A DNA stretch of 64,000 nt, taken from contig JAEMBT020000006.1 of assembly GCA_018873245.2 (NCBI GenBank), positions 12,284,387-12,348,386 of the forward strand, read 5' to 3'. Position numbers and translations under genes: made by a program. Shown piece after piece: positions 1 to 12,417 of the stretch (position 1 is its first letter; every line of letters starts with the position of its first letter). The notes under the pieces are model-generated. The model did not search any database. It saw only the letters and a program-made list of their open reading frames with translations, and was not told the origin of the DNA. This stretch comes from Archegozetes longisetosus. Taxonomy: Eukaryota; Arthropoda; Arachnida; Sarcoptiformes; Trhypochthoniidae.

Positions 1-3000
1 GTTTAAGGAACTAGTCACCTCATTCTAAAGGTTATCGAACTTCTATCAATTTTTATCGAATTCTGTTAGAAAAATTATAATCTTTTTCAGTAAAGGCTTA
101 AGCCAGCATAGAATGCAATTGAAGATGGATGTTTGAGAATTTGTCGTATGATTTGACGAAAATCTACAGTCACATTGAAGTTTGAATTTATATGTGATCT
201 TAAAAACGTTTCATATTTCGACATTGAAGGGTATTATTAAAATGTCATTTTTTTCTAATAAACCGAAAACTCTTAATTGTTAGGCAGTCAGAGAAACATT
301 GATAGTTGCGAAACATGAATTAAATTCGACTTCTAGCCCGTATTAAAATGAATCGCCTGTAGAATGATTAATTAGTACTTTTGGAGCCGCAAGACTACTT
401 AAAACAGAATTGAAGGTCTCTTTAATTAGGAAACGAGGAATAGCTTATTGAATAGAAGTTCAAACTAACTAATTGGTGAATAAACAAAATGATCAACTTT
501 ACAAAAATAAGTGCTAAAGTGATAATTATTTAAATTAGAAATATTATTAGTAGCAATCAAATCGATATTAATTGCCTATTATTAAGGCTTCGTAAACTAC
601 TATGAACTGTTTTTGCAATCCTACTTTCACTCATTTAGAATTTCTAATTTTTTTCCTTATACTTTAAGATAATAAAACAAATTTGAAAAAACAGTGTTTG
701 GTATGCAGTTGGAACTAGTTTATATTACTGCATTTGATAGCATCATTGAGTTTGGTTTAGGTTAGGGTTAGATTAAATAATAAATGTTCCTATTTAAGCC
801 AAAAGATCATATTTCAGTTACAATAGGTTTCTTAACTATAATTCAAATTAAATTAAGGTTCAGATACTGTATTGAAACTACTCAATAAACACTATTATAA
901 TTACTCTGAATAAAGGTTGTTCATTATTTGTTCACCCTCAATACTTTACAAAAATATTTACATTAACTTTTTTAAGCTTATAAAAATATCTATAGAAATA
1001 GTCGAACTTGTTGAGAGAAGACAATAATTTGCACTTTGATTAATAGGCAAAGTCATTGAAAATTGAAATTATGGCCGTTTATTAGATAGGCATCAAGGAT
1101 AACTGTCAAAATAATCAATAAAAAACACTTAATGTCTTACAAATTCTATCTGATTGATTAGTGGTTTCTAATTTAAAAAAAATTCAAATATTATTAAACT
1201 CGAGTGTTTTTAGTATTCCTTTATATAATTTTGAATTGAGTCTAAAGATAACAAGAAATCTTCAATAAAAATCACTCATTCTTATCGGTTAAACCTTCAC
1301 GATTGGTACTCGCGGTTCATAAGTTAACGATTATTACTTAAAAGAGAAAGTAAATTAATAAAATCAAACAATCAAACGCATATCATATCTGTAATCAGAT
1401 TTCAAGTTCAATCAGTTTTAAACTTAAAGTCACATTTTATCTTTCAATTTTTCTAAGTTATTATTATGTCGATAAGTAATAGCTATTGATATCTATCGAT
1501 TTATCACTCAACCTTACGCAGAAGTATATGTATCTCAAAAATTTATCTCAAAAATGTACGGTAGAGGAAATCAAAAGCAATGCATTTAAAGTCAAAACTG
1601 AAGAACAATGTAACTGCGCTTTTAATCAGATGTCACAAAGTTTATATCTATCAAACTATTATGCATATTTGAGATAATAGTTTTCTTAACCTCAACTTTT
1701 CATATGTACTATCTAGTTTTCTATACAGCACATTTTTCAGACAGTTTCATATCCTAAAAACATTGTGTTTACTTTGACACTAGATTTAGTATTCAGTTTC
1801 AAAGAATTAGTTTTAACGTTTGCAACAACTGCTAACTCAATCTTATCCATCTAATCGTATTAGTACATAAGATAAAAACTGTTATATTTAATATCTTTAA
1901 ATCAGCATTCAAATTGAAGTTCAAGATTATATTTTAAAGCCAGGATCACAGTCATTCAAGTGTTTCCTTTCTCACTGAACAACCAATCAACGCCAATCAG
2001 CACACAATCAGATGATCCGGTGACTTTTGAAAAGTAACGAGTTCTTCACACACGTGTTTGACACAATTGAATTAGAATTATCAAACCATGGCATCAATTA
2101 GTTTGGTATTATGAAAATTATGTCAATACTCTTATCAAAATTTAAATTATTATTCAATCTCAAGTTTATCATAGATGAACATTTTCTTCCCTTAAACTTC
2201 AAATCTTGTTAGCTTCAAACCTTTAAGCTTACTAATTCAATAAACATAACTGAATATGAACTTGAGCTTAAGAGATATTTTTGTTTTTAACGCACACTTT
2301 GCTATAAAGCAATTAATTTGCTTTATATGTGTCAAACAAAAAATTCTAGTCATTTCACGTAGAGTGGTATTTGTTCATAAGTTTTATTTGCTTTTGCTTA
2401 TTCTCCAAACTAGAAATTGTTTTGTAATAAACTAAAATTTTGTTGAGTATAGTTTATAATCGAATCAAATCGGTTTATATTAATCTTTACTAAATTTTTA
2501 GAAAGAGAGATTCATATAAAAATTGAAGCACATTTCAATGTGCCTATTTTGTATCTTCATTCGTGAAATAGTCATTAAACTGACTCAAAAGATTGGTATA
2601 ATTTATTTTCCTTAAACATTTCTTCTGTATCACCAGCTTTGATCAAAGTAAATAATTATCTCATAGTATTTCACGCCTTATTGCATGTACTTTAACTAGT
2701 TATGAGATGGAGATCCTAAAGGGAACCATTATAATTATGATAAAATCCACGCGAGCCCCGAAGATAAGCCAAATTTTTTTGGTTACTAATATTATTATGA
2801 TTAAAGAAATTAAAGTTTAAATATGTTGAAGGGAAGTTAAAGAAAATGAATTCTACTTATTATTCCTTTAACGTATGAATTGGTGACATAATAACTTAAA
2901 AGCCTATCTCAGTCAAAATAGAAAATCTTTTACCAGGAAAAATAATGAAATAAAGTTTCCTATCAAACATGCGCTTAAGTCTTCATCCAAAGCTTAGATT

Positions 3001-3062
3001 CCTCTAATTCTGGCACGTTCGGAAAATAAAAAATAAATAGTTCTTCCAGTTTACAACGTACA

Positions 3063-3589
3063 GGGACATCATTTTAGCATTAGTACCAAAAGTACTAGAA
3101 ACTTCTAATAGTTTTATAGTTAAATAAGTTTTGAAATTTGGCACAATTATAGTTTATTTATCGACAAATAAATTTAAATTAAAAAAATTTTGAAAATATC
3201 CTCCATTCACGGACGTAGAGGCGAACGCTATACAGATAATTTTAAAGAGTAACCGATAGCTCCCGATGAAGATTGATTGGCAAGTTCCGATTAATTTTTA
3301 TGGAGTCATCTGAAAAATCGAGCATATCTCTCAAATCCACAAAATCTAGATGAATTAAAATTAAATGTTACAAATGAAGCTCAAAGCATTAGCTCTGAAG
3401 CGTTGAGAAATGTTTCTGAAAATATGGTTCGCCTCTTGTACATACGTGAATGGCAGATATTTTCAAATTTTGTTTCATTTTAAATTTATTTGCTGATAAA
3501 TAAACTGTAATTGTGTCAAATTTCAAAACTTATCTCATTTAATTTTCAAGTTATAAGTTTTTGGTACGCAAAGTTAAAATGATGTCTTG
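3063..3589. repeat. foldback (MITE-like) element with ~165-bp inverted arms
   Basis: The left arm (about 3063-3226, starting near GACATCATTTTA) is matched in reverse complement by 3428-3589, which ends TAAAATGATGTC. The inner ends carry a matched GAGGCGAAC / GTTCGCCTC. A loop of about 200 bases separates the arms, and I see no coding potential. The arms differ at several sites, so the element is not recent. I could not define a target duplication. Confidence 0.8.
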
Positions 3590-3967
3590 TATAAAAATCA
3601 ACACTCGTTAACTTTTGTAGCCCGAAAACAAGTAATAGCATTAACCTTGTGTTAAAAGCTAATTATTAATCAGCCTTATGTCAAGCTAGTGATAAACGGT
3701 GTGTACACTCAGCAGATTGTGTAAATTTACATGATTCGATTCATAATTTAATTGATTTGAAACGAGTAGTAAGCGGTTATCTCCAGTTAACTTCTCTTCA
3801 AGATTTTATTTGAATTATACTCTTTGACTTGCGTTTTGTCCATATTAAGAAGTTAGCACATGTTCAGTGAAAAAATAATAATTTATTGTCATCACAAAAC
3901 ATATCAACTTTAATGTTAATTAATAGGATTGGAATTTGAAATTTAAAAATATATAGTTTAATAGCGT

Positions 3968-4246
3968 TATGTGCATTGCATACAGTATGTTATGTGTTGT
4001 CGGTTGAAATAAAAATGTTCATAGTAAAGGTGTTGTCTTTACTGCAAATAACAAACTTCAAATAGTTTGGTGCAAAGCAAGAAAGATCACTCTCCACTAT
4101 TTTCTATTGGATTAATAGTTTATGAAGTTCGAAAGTCTTTCCTGGTTTGCACCAAACTTTTAGAAGTTTGTTATTTGCAGTAAAGCCAACACCTTTACTA
4201 TGGGCATTTTTAATTCAACCGATGATACTGCATAGCATTGTATCAC
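3968..4246. repeat. foldback (MITE-like) element with ~115-bp arms
   Basis: The arm holding AGTAAAGGTGTTG, CTTTACTGCAAATAAC and GTTTGGTGCAAA (about 4025-4080) recurs inverted at about 4155-4205. The pairing continues outward through TCGGTTGAAATAAAAATG to the CATTGCATACAG box at the left end. It is a non-coding hairpin of about 280 bp with a short spacer. No target duplication was established. Confidence 0.8.
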
Positions 4247-5142
4247 AAGTCACACAACTTTACTTTTTGTTTATTTTGATTGAATTGTTCATTAATTAAT
4301 GTTTTTTAGTGTTAGTAGTTGATTGAATTAAAATTTGATACAAATTTAAACTTTTTATTTTAATGTAAACGCAACTCAAGCGCAACTTTGAATGAGATTT
4401 CTCCTTTTCATTCATTAATCGATAACCGGTTATTACGGATTCTCATTCAATTATACTTTCAAAAGAAACAAATTGTTATAATCAAAATGAGTTAAAAGAG
4501 CTTTTAATTTAGCTTCCAAATTCTTTATACTAAACCCCAGAGGCTAGAATTTAGAAATATATGCATAAGTTACTTGGATTTACATTTCTTACAAGTATGT
4601 GTTAAATATTAGACTCATCAAAAGATGATAAATTTCAAAAATAAGCGCACATCTGTTTACAACTACAATCAAACTTATTAGGAGACTGCGTAACAATGCT
4701 TTCCTGACAAAATCCAACCTTTATATCGATTTTATAAACTAAAGCCTATTACAACTCATATTAAACCACTATTGCCATCGCAACCATAGCTATCGCCAGA
4801 AAAGCAGTAAAAAAGCTGCTGTAGTAGTCGACATACATCTAGCAGTATTCTCGACGTAAATTTCCGCTTTATTTATCATTTTCAAACAGCCACATTTGAG
4901 TATTGAAATAATAAAAAAATATCCTAATTTAATTGTTTGAAAATCTATATAAGAAAAAATCTATTATATGATTGGGATCCAGTTTTAGATATATGTATAA
5001 AGTTGTAAACTGACTGACTGAATGTAATTTGCAATAGTATTAAATATTTTGTGCATCTCCTACAGAAATAGCATATTCCAGTCCAGCAGTTATTATTCCC
5101 ACTGTTAGTGTTGTGGAGAATAAATAATTTATATCATTAATA

Positions 5143-8100
5143 ATGGGTGATAAAAGTAAAATGAGTTCAGTTTCTAGTGCTGAATTAGAAACTGCTTTCA
5201 ATGAGGTATTTTCAAATTTATTTTCCTATTGAGAAAGCAGTAAAACTATAAAAATGTCATTGTAGTCTAATAATTAATTTGAGTTACACTTTAGAGCTTT
5301 AATGTGATTTTGTATTTTTGTTTTGTTGATGCAATTTCTTCTCATTTTACTTCTGTTTGTGGAACATAAAAATCAATTATTTATTGACTGAATGAAAGTT
5401 TGCAAAATCTTTTGTTAAGTCACAAATAAAATTGAGGCTAAAATTACAATTGATAGTTTAGTTGCATTTGTTAGAATAATCAATATTTAAAGGCATGCAT
5501 TTTGTATCTAAAATGAACTGCTGTTCATTCTTAGAACAAAGTTGTACAACTTTTACTGCAAGATAACATCGCAATGCATTTGTATACATGCAGTAAATGT
5601 GTTGCTTAATAAATAAGGCTTGTTTCTAGATATCGAAAATGGATAAGACTTTTTTAATCAAGATATATATCGAAGGATAACTAACTTTAATATTCGATTG
5701 CCTGTTGAGCTAATTTCTTGTGATATTTTATAATTTTATTTTCTACCTTCGTCATTTGAAAATTAGAAAATTACGATTAATAGCTTTTTTATTTTCTCAA
5801 ATGTTCCTCTAATTGAGCCAAAACTCTGTTCGAAATTGAGATATAAATTATTAACAATAACTTGAAGCTAAATTTAAGTCAATCAATCAATTTGAAAATT
5901 AAAACTTTTTATTTACTTAATTAGATTTCATTACTTCGGGATAAGTTGGACAGCAAGTCATGCGCTTTAATAATATTATCGCAAGAACTTCTTGAATGCA
6001 AAGCACAAAGAGATCAGTATAAGCTTATGGGAGAGCAGTTACGCGACAGATATGGACTATTAAAGAGGAAGATGGAAGGATTGGGACCAACACTTTCTGC
6101 TGTTTATGATTATGACTATGACATTCCTAGAAGTTCAGGTCAAACCGAACCATTGGCTCAACTGCTAATCACACTAAAGGAGCAAAATAAGCATTTGATT
6201 AGAGAAATCGATGACTTGAGAATGAAGTTAGAAGACGCTGAGGGTATCTATTATTAATAGTTCTACTTATGATGAATTGCGTTGTAGTTCAGTTTATGGT
6301 ATTGAAGAGTTATGTGGATACCACAATAGTTTTCTCCTATCCTAGCACGTCAAGCGTGTCATTCCCTCTACCTAATCTAACTTTGTTAAAAATAATATTA
6401 TTTTTATTGCTACAATTAGGTTGAGTTAAGTTAGGTTATGAGAATGGCACGCATAACGTGCTATGAAAAGGAGAATATTGTTGTGGTAATGAGATCTCAC
6501 CTTATTACTCAAGCCTCACATTAACCACAAACCTTCAATTGGTTGCAATAATCCTTTTATAGTTCAAAATTAATCAACGTCTGATTATAAGGCTATCTCT
6601 GGTAAATCAGATTTTGATATTTACCTTTTGGAAAAGTTTTATTTCTTTTAAAATTTTAAATTTTTAGCTTTCATATATTTGGAAAGTTTCTCATTTAAGA
6701 CTTTATTTAGATTTGGTTTTGTAATGAAATTTTTTAGAAATCATAGAATAGATTCTTAATTTAACCAAATTGTCCCAAAACTCCAGATATAATTGAGTCT
6801 AAGTCTTCAGTAGTTTGTTTCGTTTGTGAAGTCGTAGTAGTGGTTGCTGCCGAGAAACCAGGCATCTGAGAGTTAATATCAGAAACAATTTTCATAATAG
6901 ATTCGATACAGGCCTGAACATCAAAAGTCGTTGATTCGACCGATTGTGTCGTAGGTTTAGAAGTAGTTTTCATACTTGATGACTTACTGCTTTTGTTCTG
7001 TTCCCAAATCATAGCTGATACGAATGAATCCCAATTAAGAGTACTACTAGTTTTACTACTAGTTTTACTACTAGTTGTTTGCATCTTAGGCGCTACTGTA
7101 GTCCCGAACTGAGTCTCAATCTGACCGATAACTGCAGATATCAACTCTCCCCAATCAAGAGTAGTTTTCGATTGAGGCGCTGAGGTGCTACCACTCACAG
7201 ATGACATACTTGTTGAGGATTTCATTTGTGACATAATCTCTGATATTAATTTTCCCCAATCAATAGTCGATGTGATAATCGGAGATTTAGTACTGGAAGT
7301 CGGTATCTTTTTGGTAGTGGACGACATCTGCCCCATAACCTGAGAGATCAAATCTTCCCAGCTAAGCGTTGTTGTCTTGATCGGTGATTTAGTTGTAGAC
7401 TTAGTTTTCGAAGTTTTAGCAGTTGTTGACTTAACGTTTCCCATAATTTCTGATAACATATCTTCCCAACTATTAGTTGTTACTTTGACCGGACCGACAC
7501 TCGACCAGCCATTACTAGTTGCTGGTTTTTTAATGGATCCCATTTGGTTAACGATCTGAACAATTATGTATACGATTTGTGTTATTATAACTAATATCTG
7601 ATCATTAGAAGTACCAGAAGTAACAGTTTTAGGTGTCGTTTGCTTCCCATTGCTTTGACAAACGCTATCATCCAACTTTTGACCACTACCTTTGTTGATA
7701 TAATTGCTCAACCTGATTCTCACGCAATCCAGTCGTTGCAAGTCATACTTGATTTCTGGAGGCAAGTTATTAACGGTCTCGAAATGCTCTAATATGTAGT
7801 CAATTCTTTTTATCATATACGCTAAGATTTGCCTGAAACGATAATTCGATAGTAAACTTGGATCTGATTCTAGTCCTGAGACCATATCAGACAATATATC
7901 GATTAGCTGATTCAATAACCATTGGATTTGTTGTATTGTATTTGAGTCACCATAATAGATCAACTTTTGTTTTCTTAGTTGATCACTCTCTTCGCTCAAG
8001 TGTCGGTCATTTGTTGGTCTTGAAAATGCTTGTTGAATAAGGGCTATAATTATTAATAGGAAAAGACAAATAGTCAAAAACTGCAACGAACTTCTCATTC

Positions 8101-10675
8101 TTAAGCTTCAGTTAAATTTGTCAATAATGTAACTGAGATTATTGGAGTGAATGTTCATAGAAAATGATTCAATTTTGATAGAACTCATAATTTTATGCTC
8201 AGGCTTACCATTAATTTTGATTGTTCAAAAGCCCACATAAAAGAGATTAGTCTAACTTATTTGCGTTTCAAGTGCTATTGAACTTCGTTTTGATAATAAT
8301 ATACTGGTCTTATCGATATTAGTATTAATTTTGAGAAATATGAAAAAATATAAAATTAATATTGATTAAAATGATTGTTGAACAGGTATCGAGCATATGC
8401 ACTAATAATTTGAAACATGCACTTGGGACTAAATTTTTAGCTTTTAAGAAAAATAGCATTTTTAATATAACAATTTGGTTTTAAAGTTTCTTAAGTTTTT
8501 AAATTCTTATTTATTTTGGGATAATTTATCACTCTATTAAACAAGTTAATTAGTATTCTTTAATCGTATACTGGGTCAATAATTTAAAACCGAAATTCGT
8601 AGTTATAGATAAAACTTTCTGCTTTGATTCCTTATCATAAAACAAGTTAACTGCTTTAAAGCTCAAATAAAAAGATATTAACTTTAAAACATACTTTTCA
8701 TCAGTCATTGTATTCACAAAGAAAATTGCAAAAAGTATTAAAAAGTATATAATCTTAATTTATAATAAATGCTGAAAATGTCTGCCGTTATTCTACGAAC
8801 AGAGCCCAACTCTTCAGACCATATTTTCACATGTAGTAACAAAGTTTTCAGCATTTCTTTGTAAGGTTCTGACTCAACGAATTTTTAACAACAAAAGTGC
8901 GTTCAACTGTCATAAACACCATTTTTATTGTTATTCATTCTTATCTTAGATTCATGCTTAATAAAAGTTCAAATTAGGGTCTTTCTGGTATCAAATTTTT
9001 CTGATAAAACTTTTCTCCAAAAATGCATTTATAAGAAAAATTTTGACGTTCAATTGGGTTTGATTTAAATTGTAGACCTGGTGTGTGTGAAAAACTTTAT
9101 AACACTTGTAAATTGATTTAAACTCCACTACAAAAATTGTCTCAATTCAAATGCTATTAATAGTAAATTATATTTTAGGCGATCTGAAGATAGTCCGTGG
9201 ACAAATGCGTTCGATGTCTCAACACATCGATTCAGCTGCTTATGAATCAAGAGATAGAAATGTTGACATTAATATCATATCCGAGTTAGAGTTTTACAAA
9301 AATAAAGTTATATTATTAGAAAGAGATCTGCAGTCAGTGTTAGACGAAAAAGAAGAACTCATACTATCGCGAGATTCATACAAATTGAAAGTCGATAGAC
9401 TTAACGAAAAGCTTAATAATATAATGAGAAGCACTTATAATTCAAGTGATGCCAACGAAGACAATAGGATTGTTGATATCGACTCTTTGTTCATGGAAAA
9501 CAGATTCTTAAAGGAAAGGATCAAAAGTTTCGAAGAAGAAAAAAAGATGATTTCAATGCGATTATCGAAATATAAGGAAATCTTAGAGAAGAAACAGTTT
9601 GACTCAACTAAGGGCATATTATCTACAAAAGAGTCTCTGTCTTCCAGCACTTTGCCGTCTGGTAATGTCATAAGCGCTCGACAAATAGAGCAACTGATAG
9701 CTACCGATGCTCTCAATAATATGGAAGTTTCGGCCACTAACTTAGCTCAGTTGAGGAATTTAGTAATCGCACTTTTTGATGGTAATCATCAATTTTTTAT
9801 TTGCAATTTAGGCTCGATTTCAACAAACAGACTATTTTAATGAGTTTTATGCGCAACTTTTTATGTTTCAAATGGTCAAGTCTTTCTCGCATTCACTTTC
9901 TGTCTATAACTTTCTGCTTTTTATTGATAGTTTTGCACAATTTTGCCGCAAAATATTTTATAAAAGCATGTTTTTATGTATTTAATGATTACCTTCAAAC
10001 TCTACTTGTAGTTTGTTATGAAGCACATTCAGCACATTATTTTGAATAGCCAACCAATTTACTTAAGCATTGACTATTTTCTAGCAGTTATTCTTTAAAG
10101 TAATTTGTTATACAGATATGAGAACGGATTCTGTTTATGTGAAATACTTGGAAACAAAATACAAATTTACAGAATAGGCCTAATTTAATGATTGGTTAGT
10201 TTTATAGCTACTAGATTTGAAGTTCATTTGATAAATGTTGCCTTGAAATTTAGTTTTTTCGTGAATCATATTTTTGATGCTGAACTTAAATTATTTTTTG
10301 AAAGGACTTCAAGACAAGTCAGTTAGCTTGTCACACGCTAAGAAAACAAACAAAATGCTAGGCAAGAGAATAGAAGAATTAGAGAATCAATTGAGGAGTT
10401 TGCGAACCAAAGACAAGATACAAATAGTGAAAACTTCTAGTCTTGATAGTTCAAGTAGTACTGTCACCACTTCCAACCAGGAAGATTTGGCCACACCTGA
10501 TGACATCGATGATGAGGATGGTGGACAAGTGCCAGATTATGAAGGAGAAGTCGACGACAACGAATTGCCGCCAGAATTGGATAGATTGGTTAAAGAAGCG
10601 ATCAATGAATTAAAGAATAGAGACTTAAGTGATAATGTTGTCGTTGAAAATGTTGTCAATAGTAATGATCAGTAG
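5143..10675 (+). CDS. CCDC149: coiled-coil domain-containing protein 149 (CCDC149), four exons
   Basis: Conserved animal coiled-coil protein of poorly known function. I read exons 5143-5205, 5925-6243, 9179-9781 and 10305-10675 with GT-AG introns; the phases 0/1/1 all fit, giving about 451 residues. Recognition rests on stretches characteristic of CCDC149: SQELLECKAQRDQYKLM followed by EQLRDRYGLLKRKM in exon 2, NRIVDIDSLFMENRFLKERI in exon 3, and KKTNKMLGKRIEELENQLRSL in exon 4. Most of the protein is predicted coiled coil. The tail is acidic (DDIDDEDGGQ) and probably disordered. The start MGDKSKMSSVSS lies just before the coiled coil and is the only ATG in a fitting exon. Intron 2 is 2.9 kb and contains an opposite-strand gene and a foldback. 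The stop lies 180 bases from the edge of the 4.2-kb inverted repeat. No breaks are seen. Confidence 0.92.
6319..6488. repeat. foldback MITE in CCDC149 intron 2
   Basis: TACCACAATAGTTTTCTCC at the left is mirrored by GGAGAATATTGTTGTGGTA at the right. Pairing continues inward through TAGCACGTCAAGCGTG and the CTAACC/GGTTAG-like boxes, giving arms of about 65 bases and a short A/T loop. It does not disturb the exons of the host gene. Confidence 0.8.
6761..8098 (-). CDS. secreted Ser/Thr-rich protein with Trp-anchored amphipathic repeats, nested in CCDC149 intron
   Basis: Single-exon open frame of 445 residues on the strand opposite to CCDC149, wholly inside its second intron. Residues 1-26 look like a signal peptide (hydrophobic core LTICLFLLIIIALI). 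Residues 30-150 form a mostly helical domain with two Cys. Residues 165-187 are a hydrophobic Ile/Val-rich stretch. From about 205 to the end the protein alternates Ser/Thr/Lys linkers, likely O-glycosylated, with short amphipathic units: WEDMLSEIMG (211), WEDLISQVMGQM (247), WGKLISEIMSQM (281), WGELISAVIGQI (316), WDSFVSAMIWEQ (356) and a Trp-less EDLDSIISGVLGQF near 431, spaced about 35-40 residues. I do not recognise the family. The length, the signal peptide and the in-frame preserved repeats argue for a real gene. A secreted mucin-like, silk- or glue-like, or cuticle-associated product would fit, but that is inference. Confidence 0.8.
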   Translation of the reverse strand: MRSSLQFLTICLFLLIIIALIQQAFSRPTNDRHLSEESDQLRKQKLIYYGDSNTIQQIQWLLNQLIDILSDMVSGLESDPSLLSNYRFRQILAYMIKRIDYILEHFETVNNLPPEIKYDLQRLDCVRIRLSNYINKGSGQKLDDSVCQSNGKQTTPKTVTSGTSNDQILVIITQIVYIIVQIVNQMGSIKKPATSNGWSSVGPVKVTTNSWEDMLSEIMGNVKSTTAKTSKTKSTTKSPIKTTTLSWEDLISQVMGQMSSTTKKIPTSSTKSPIITSTIDWGKLISEIMSQMKSSTSMSSVSGSTSAPQSKTTLDWGELISAVIGQIETQFGTTVAPKMQTTSSKTSSKTSSTLNWDSFVSAMIWEQNKSSKSSSMKTTSKPTTQSVESTTFDVQACIESIMKIVSDINSQMPGFSAATTTTTSQTKQTTEDLDSIISGVLGQFG

Positions 10676-10994
10676 TTTAAATGTTGTATGTCTCCAAAAA
10701 AGTTAACCATTTTGAATGAATTTAATTTTTCTAACTTTCTGTTTATCATATTTTATAAAAATAATTTTTTACTTTCTCATAATGCTTTGTTTAAATCAAT
10801 TTATTTTTTATCAAACATTTTAATTACTTAACCCCTATTTTTGTGATTCATATTTTTATTGAAAGAAGTTTTGCTAAATATCCTGTGAATTTCATGCATT
10901 TGTTGCAATTATTATTTTAATTTTTGATCTCAATATTGTGTATTCAAATAAAATTTGGAAAGTTAAGAGTAATTCATAATTATTGCATCCAACA

Positions 10995-12417
10995 CTATAT
11001 CTTGTAATCTTGAATCATTTCAAGGACTAAAGGAATAAGTGTTCTGTAGTTATGTTTGTAGTCATTTGGATCATTCGAATCGCTTATAGCTTTCAGTTGA
11101 CTCCAGATGTCAGGTTTCAGCTTTGAACTACATTTGCCAATAGAATCAAAGTCACCACAAGCAAATGATACGGATTCCTCAGCCTTTAGAAAAATCAATC
11201 TTAATATTCACGATTATTATCAGAGAAACTTTTCTGCCTATAATGCGTCTCGTTAGGAAAAGTTTTTTACATTATTATCCGAGACCGAATAACCTCATCT
11301 TGACATGAGTTTTAAGTGAAACAGAGCTTTCAAATCTGCCGTTTTTCTCTTTTAACTGAACTTACGAGACTATTTATAGGCACATCAATTATTGTGAATC
11401 ATACTGTATTCTAATTCATTTCATAAAGTTATTACTTAACTACGTATAGCATTAAATTTGAACTTATTCTAACCTAACCTAACTTGATCTAAGCTTCGAT
11501 CTTCATAAGTATTTAACAATAACGATTGTGGTTTGCAATAATAATAATAATGCATGACCTATAGTCTTAATAAACTTGAATAAACTTACCACTTCTCGAA
11601 TCATATCATCCCAATATTGAGAGGCTCCGTCTCCACAAACTTCTTTAGCTTTACTTACGATACAGTTGTGGAATAGATGGAAACTACAACAGGACGCGGC
11701 CATACGATCATCTCTGCCTATTCCTTTGATTTTTTCCATCATAACTATGTTCTTATCATTGCATACATTCAATTGATTCATTTTTTCTCTCGGATTGAAA
11801 CACTTGACATTATTGAGAAAATCTTGCCTATCATCAGGTTTGTTACACCTGTCATTCATATGATTGTCCATGTTTTTAAATACCATTAGAGAGGCCTGTT
11901 GCGGCACTCCAGTCAAGCACGAGGCCGAGTAGTCATACAAACACTTAATACCACTTTTGATTTGACTGATTACAATTCATTAGAAGAATCAATAATTAAT
12001 TCATTAAAAGTTGGTTTTTATATAGAACTCAAAGATAATGATTCAAATTACAACAGTTGAAATTTCTTTTAATAAGAAACCTGATATTCAATTACAGTAA
12101 TATTTCGATATGGTGAATTACTGGTGACAATGATTAACATCCACTATTAAAAAAGGGTTCACTACAAGGGGATTCACTATATCGAGATATTATTGTATTA
12201 AACAAAACCTAATAAGCAAATTTTGTAATTACCTGCAGTGTTGATCCATTTCGGCATCATTGGTAGGAATTATAGCTTCTTTATTACCGATAAACATGGT
12301 ATCATAGGCACATTGATCTAAATCATTGACGGATTTTGAGCAGATAAACCAATAGCCTGGTATTGAGCTTACCATTAATACTATTATTAGAGACAAACGG
12401 TAGAAATTATTCAAATA
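10995..12417 (-). CDS. secreted Cys-rich protein, family A (left-arm copy)
   Basis: Exons seen on the minus strand: 12417-12233, 11953-11590 and 11183-10995 (stop), joined by GT-AG introns with consistent phases (2, then 0). The product has a hydrophobic leader (LSLIIVLMVSSIPG) and then a Cys-rich body with CLYDYSASCL, KCFNPREK, CCSFHLFHNC and FACGDFDSIGKC. The CC-x-F motif and regular Cys spacing resemble arthropod secreted families of the 27-kDa glycoprotein or DUF19 kind, but I cannot assign it firmly. The initiator is unresolved: a stop precedes the first exon given, and an upstream ATG at 12480 would need a 35-base intron and does not match phase. The mirror copy is at 35834-37255. A paralogue at 50933-51953 has an intron at a place where this copy has none. 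Neighbour: family B gene 1.35 kb away, divergent. Confidence 0.8.

Larger units (their letters stand above)
1..5142. other. gene-poor 5' flank of CCDC149
   Basis: A+T-rich DNA in which I see no convincing gene. The only open stretch of note (about 1486-1677, +) has composition like its surroundings, no domain and no signal peptide, and is probably chance. A short TTAGG-like string lies near 752-770. Two foldback elements (3063-3589 and 3968-4246) are listed separately. The promoter of CCDC149 should lie at the right end, but no clear TATA box is visible. Confidence 0.6.

Noticed and set aside
1486-1677. 63-codon open frame on +
   Set aside because: No signal peptide, domain, splice partners or composition shift; expected by chance.
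7377-8040. Open frames on + across the nested secreted gene
   Set aside because: Shadows of the minus-strand coding sequence.
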